Part shown: positions 33,000 through 35,475 of the stretch, in pieces | Layout of the letters: every line of letters begins with the position of its first letter | Numbering within the stretch: the first letter of the stretch is position 1 | Origin: Actinomycetes bacterium | Lineage (GTDB): Bacteria; Actinomycetota; Acidimicrobiia; Acidimicrobiales; Microtrichaceae | Assembly: GCA_029782335.1 (NCBI GenBank) | Contig: JAKOVA010000103.1 | Coordinates: 1-35,475, forward strand | Length of the DNA stretch: 35,475 bases | Direction of reading: 5' to 3' | Program-made: the position numbers and the translations under genes | The notes under the pieces: model-generated | Told to the model about the DNA's origin: nothing | The model's input: the letters and a program-made list of their open reading frames with translations, nothing else | The model's database searches: none

Positions 33000-33527
33000 T
33001 CAACGGTGACGATCGCTGCGTCGTGGCTCCCAACTGGTTCCGACGAGGCGCTCCATGACCACGACGTCGAGCCAGCGGCCGAACTTTCGGCCCACTTCTC
33101 GCTCGCGCCCCACGACGTGGAACCCGAGCGAGGAGTGCAACCCGATCGAGGTTGGATTGCCGTCAACCACCCTGGCGATCATGGCGTGAAACCCGTGAGC
33201 GTCGGCGAGACGGACGAGCTCGCTGAGCACCGCCCGACCGACCCCTTCGCCTTGGTGGTCGCGGTGCACATAGACGGAGTCCTCGACCGTCGTCGAATAG
33301 GCGGGACGCTGCTTGTAGGGAGACAGTGAGCCGAAACCGACGACGTCGCCTCGGCCGTCGACCGCAACGATGACCGCATGGGCGCCGGAGCGATCCAGGA
33401 TCCAGTGGCGCTGCTCCTCGACCGTCCGCGCGACGAGATCGAAGGTCACCGTGGAGGTTTCGACCTCGACGTTGTAGATCGACCTGATCGCCTCGGCGTC
33501 GTCGACGGTCGCGGCTCGCAGTCGCAT
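33000..33527 (-). CDS. GNAT acetyltransferase, phosphinothricin-acetyltransferase-like
   Basis: A 175-residue GCN5-type N-acetyltransferase. The N-terminus (MRLRAATVDDAEAIRSIYN) and the acetyl-CoA loop HRDHQGEGVGRAVL (88-101) are typical; the VEDSVYVHRD strand, the MIARVVDGNPTSIGLHSSLGF segment and GRKFGRWLDVVVMER match the PAT/Bar-like and YncA-like subgroup, which acetylates amino groups of methionine sulfone, phosphinothricin or similar amino acids. The real substrate is unknown. ATG 33527 is preceded by TAGCGT at eight bases, overlapping a GGAGG, so leader length is ambiguous. Its stop lies 142 bases from the start of the binding-protein gene, same strand. Confidence 0.85.
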   Translation of the reverse strand: MRLRAATVDDAEAIRSIYNVEVETSTVTFDLVARTVEEQRHWILDRSGAHAVIVAVDGRGDVVGFGSLSPYKQRPAYSTTVEDSVYVHRDHQGEGVGRAVLSELVRLADAHGFHAMIARVVDGNPTSIGLHSSLGFHVVGREREVGRKFGRWLDVVVMERLVGTSWEPRRSDRHR

Positions 33528-33535
33528 CGCCTCCG

Positions 33536-33541
33536 ACGCTA
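33536..33541 (-). promoter_or_regulatory. Candidate -10 box (TAGCGT) for the GNAT gene
   Basis: Minus-strand TAGCGT ends 8 bases before ATG 33527, within the 61-base gap behind the ATPase gene. A GGAGG lies between it and the ATG, so if used the transcript would be leaderless or nearly so. Confidence 0.35.
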
Positions 33542-33588
33542 CCGCTCGCTCGGGGCGTCGCGGATCGCCTCCGACGGCTTGCGGCCGC

Positions 33589-34905
33589 TCAGAGTGGCAG
33601 GTGGACGACCTCGTCGGCGGCCGCGGTGACCCGGGGCTCGACGAGGCCGATCGCCCCGGTCATGGCTTCGAGACGGGCCCACTGGCAGATGGCCTCGCTC
33701 TCGGTGAACAGGACGATCTGCTGATGCTGCGACGAGCGAACGAGCAGCTCGACCAGCGACGGCCTCAACGACTCCTCAACCGCCGCGAACGGCTCGTCGA
33801 GGAGTGCCGGGAAGCTCTCTCCGCCCGGCCCCAGCGTCCGCAACTGGTTGAGCCGGTTGACCACGGCGTGCGCGAGGGCCGCCGCTCGGTCTCCCTCGGC
33901 GGTCTCGGCGCCGGTTGACACCATGCCGAGGCTCACGACGTCCTGGCGGAGTCGAACCGCCGCGGCGATGTCGCTGCGGTGAGCGAGCGTCCAGCTCAGC
34001 TCCACGTCACCTGCGATGACCTGCCACCGCTTGAGTGCTTCGCGATGTTCCTCCGAGGCCTGCATGAGGCGCTTCCGTGCCTGATCGCTGGAGAGGAGTC
34101 CGTTCACTCGCTGGAGGTGGAACCCGAGATACGACTGGGCTCCCGCGGCGGCGAGCGCCTCCTCCTCGGCGGCGTGGGCCCGTTCGTTCTTTCGCCACAT
34201 GACGATGGAAACCAGCGTCGACGCGGCGGCGATCAGCATCAGCGGGCCGGCGGCGATCAGCCCGAGGGTCAACACGGCGGGCACGACGCCGATTGCCGCG
34301 AGGGCGGAGATGATGAAGGTGTACTTGCGGAACTTCTCGAGCTGCGCCTGGGATGCTTCGAACGCTGCGTGGCGCTCCTCGATCCGCTCGATCACCTCCG
34401 CGTCCTCGGCAGTCGAACCGACCGCCGCGGCCTCTTCGTCGAGGCGACGCTGTGCCAGCCGAAGTGCCTCGGCCGCAACCCACAGCTCGTTCTGATTGAC
34501 CTGGGCCAACTGTTGGACGAGCCGGTCGCGTTCGTGGGTGGTGACCAGATCGACCTGGCCGAACCGCATCACCTCGCGTGCGGAGCGGGTGTCGAGATTC
34601 GCGCGGCCCAACAGATCGATCCGACCGTCGGGATCGGAGAACTCGGCGGTCACGTCGGCGGCGCCGTCGACGTCGATGACTCGGTGGGCGGCCTGCCGGG
34701 GACGGAAGATCGCGAACCGTCCACCACTGTCGGAGACGAGTTCGACGTGGACGCCGTCGCGTCCCGCGCCGAGGGATCCGATGAGTTCGGTGATCAGCCC
34801 CTCGCGCTCGATCCGACCAACCCCGCCGATCACGGTCAGGCGAGGATGGAGGTCGAGCGTGAAAGTGTTGCTTCCCGCCTCGATGACCAGCCGTTCGAAG
34901 TGCAT
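33589..34905 (-). CDS. ABC/SMC-like ATPase with membrane hairpin and degenerate Walker A
   Basis: A 438-residue protein. The N-terminal strand pattern MHFERLVIEAGSNTFTLDLH and LTVIGGVGRIERE (23-35) match the start of SMC/RecF/ABC-type ATP-binding heads, but the P-loop lysine is missing. Two transmembrane stretches follow a coiled coil (about 140-193) at about 196-237, then a second helical region (240-300). Near the end, FPALLDEPFAAVEESL (365-380) is a good Walker B/D-loop and IVLFTESEAICQWA a switch-like strand. The head halves are thus split by a coiled-coil and membrane insertion, as in RecN/YhaN-like proteins. I know no named family. ATG 34905 has AAGGA five bases before it; GTG 34923 is an alternative. 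Confidence 0.65.
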   Translation of the reverse strand: MHFERLVIEAGSNTFTLDLHPRLTVIGGVGRIEREGLITELIGSLGAGRDGVHVELVSDSGGRFAIFRPRQAAHRVIDVDGAADVTAEFSDPDGRIDLLGRANLDTRSAREVMRFGQVDLVTTHERDRLVQQLAQVNQNELWVAAEALRLAQRRLDEEAAAVGSTAEDAEVIERIEERHAAFEASQAQLEKFRKYTFIISALAAIGVVPAVLTLGLIAAGPLMLIAAASTLVSIVMWRKNERAHAAEEEALAAAGAQSYLGFHLQRVNGLLSSDQARKRLMQASEEHREALKRWQVIAGDVELSWTLAHRSDIAAAVRLRQDVVSLGMVSTGAETAEGDRAAALAHAVVNRLNQLRTLGPGGESFPALLDEPFAAVEESLRPSLVELLVRSSQHQQIVLFTESEAICQWARLEAMTGAIGLVEPRVTAAADEVVHLPL

Positions 34906-34972
34906 CGCGGTCCTTGTCGGCACAATCGGGGTCCGAACTTGAGCGCGTCCCGAGATGTTCGGCGTCCACCTG

Positions 34973-35000
34973 TGGACCGACCCGACCGGAGTGCTACAGT
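34973..35000 (+). promoter_or_regulatory. Candidate promoter for the tRNA-Thr/tRNA-Met/tuf unit
   Basis: TGGACC (34973-34978), a 16-base spacer and TACAGT (34995-35000) fit a -35/-10 pair, the -10 being of TANNNT type. Transcription would start near 35007, about 30 bases before tRNA-Thr. No other -10 match lies closer. Confidence 0.4.
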
Positions 35001-35038
35001 GCCCGCCGGTCGTCGAGGCTCTGGCCTCGTACGCCCAC

Positions 35039-35111
35039 GCCCCCTTAGCTCAGTCGGCAGAGCGTTTCCATGGTAAGGAAAAGGTCGTCAGTTCGATTCT
35101 GACAGGGGGCT
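35039..35111 (+). tRNA. tRNA-Thr (GGT)
   Basis: A 73-base tRNA. The acceptor stem GCCCCCT (35039-35045) pairs perfectly with AGGGGGC (35104-35110), discriminator T at 35111. The D arm is GCTC/GAGC. The anticodon stem TTTCC/GGAAA encloses ATGGTAA, anticodon GGT at 35072-35074; the T loop is TTCGATT. CCA is not encoded, unlike the two other tRNAs in the window. Confidence 0.93.
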
Positions 35112-35146
35112 CGCCCGACATCCGGGTCAACCGGAGGTCTCGGCGT

Positions 35147-35223
35147 GGCGGCGTAGCTCAGTCGGTGAGAGCACTCGGCTCATAATCGAGGGGTCGTCGG
35201 TTCGAGTCCGACCGCCGCTACCA
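35147..35223 (+). tRNA. tRNA-Met (CAT), elongator type
   Basis: A 77-base tRNA with encoded CCA (35221-35223). The acceptor GGCGGCG (35147-35153) pairs with CGCCGCT (35213-35219), the first pair being G-U. The anticodon stem CTCGG/TCGAG encloses CTCATAA, anticodon CAT at 35181-35183. The anticodon stem lacks the three G-C pairs of initiator tRNA, so it is an elongator. Confidence 0.92.
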
Positions 35224-35275
35224 ATTCGAACAGCAACACCGGTGCCCGGAGGCACCACACACGGAGGAAAGTCCC

Positions 35276-35475
35276 ATGGCGAAGGCCAAGTTTGAGCGTA
35301 CGAAGCCGCATGTGAATGTGGGGACGATGGGTCATATTGATCATGGGAAGACGACGTTGACGGCGGCGATTTCGAAGACGTTGGCGGATCGGGTTCCTGG
35401 GAATTCGTTTACGTCGTTTGAGAATATTGATAAGGCGCCTGAGGAGCGTGAGCGGGGGATCACGATCAATGTGTC
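35276..35475 (+). CDS. tuf: Elongation factor Tu, N-terminal part (runs off right edge)
   Basis: The first 66 codons are visible. [20 protein letters not shown] leads into the GTP-binding P-loop GHIDHGKT, and [11 protein letters not shown] carries the switch I region that contacts aminoacyl-tRNA complexes. EF-Tu delivers aminoacyl-tRNA to the ribosome. ATG 35276 has the strong ribosome site GGAGG at 35263-35267. It follows tRNA-Thr and tRNA-Met closely, recalling the E. coli tRNA-tufB operon, and is probably cotranscribed. Codon usage is unlike every other gene here: almost all codons end in G or T (only a few end in C), whereas neighbours prefer C. Example: cat att gat cat ggg. Confidence 0.95.
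   Translation, partial: MAKAKFERTKPHVNVGTMGHIDHGKTTLTAAISKTLADRVPGNSFTSFENIDKAPEERERGITINV

Noticed and set aside
34938-34943. TTGAGC as the -35 box for tRNA-Thr
   Set aside because: It lies more than 50 bases upstream of the only good -10 candidate (34995), too far to act with it.

Overview
The window is GC-rich bacterial DNA. Coding sequence prefers C- and G-ending codons, GTG starts are common, and several genes carry a TANNNT hexamer 6-9 bases before the start codon, as in leaderless actinobacterial transcripts. With the gene content (LivHMGF transporters, an orphan ParA, an MidA-type methyltransferase beside complex I genes) this points to an actinomycete. My best guess is the class Acidimicrobiia (Ilumatobacter-like); that is inference, not proof.

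Layout. (1) 1-4.6 kb is an accessory locus. It holds a Tat-exported protein running off the left edge, a small PqqD-like protein, a PqqD-domain/Tat-signal/glycine-rich secreted protein broken by an in-frame TAG, and a 550-residue PqqD-thioredoxin fusion whose C-terminal part looks like an HPr-kinase fold without its P-loop. Converging on it from the other strand is a HprK-like kinase with a near-complete P-loop. (2) 4.6-8.5 kb, minus strand: an exopolysaccharide set (DegT aminotransferase, sugar transferase, Wzz/BY-kinase) whose last cistron appears to be that HprK-like kinase. (3) 8.7-18.3 kb: complex I genes nuoC-D-H-I-J-K-L-M-N, tightly packed, without nuoA, B, E, F or G, followed by an MidA/NDUFAF7-type methyltransferase. 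(4) 19.3-27.1 kb: mainly housekeeping single genes: parA-like, M20 peptidase, acs, HAD phosphatase, M48 peptidase, epimerase, yajQ, and a tRNA-Tyr directly abutting a YbaK-type deacylase. (5) 27.1-32.9 kb: branched-chain amino-acid type ABC transporter (livHMGF) with an unusual N-terminal domain on LivH, a repeat-rich convergent intergenic region, and a substrate-binding lipoprotein whose lobes are in circularly permuted order. (6) 33-35.5 kb: GNAT acetyltransferase, an ABC/SMC-like membrane ATPase lacking its Walker A lysine, tRNA-Thr, tRNA-Met, and the start of tuf with strikingly different codon usage.

The strongest candidates for something undescribed are the PqqD/thioredoxin/HprK-like locus at the left and the circularly permuted LivK-like protein. 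Functions come from reading motifs and family resemblance by eye; no database search was run.
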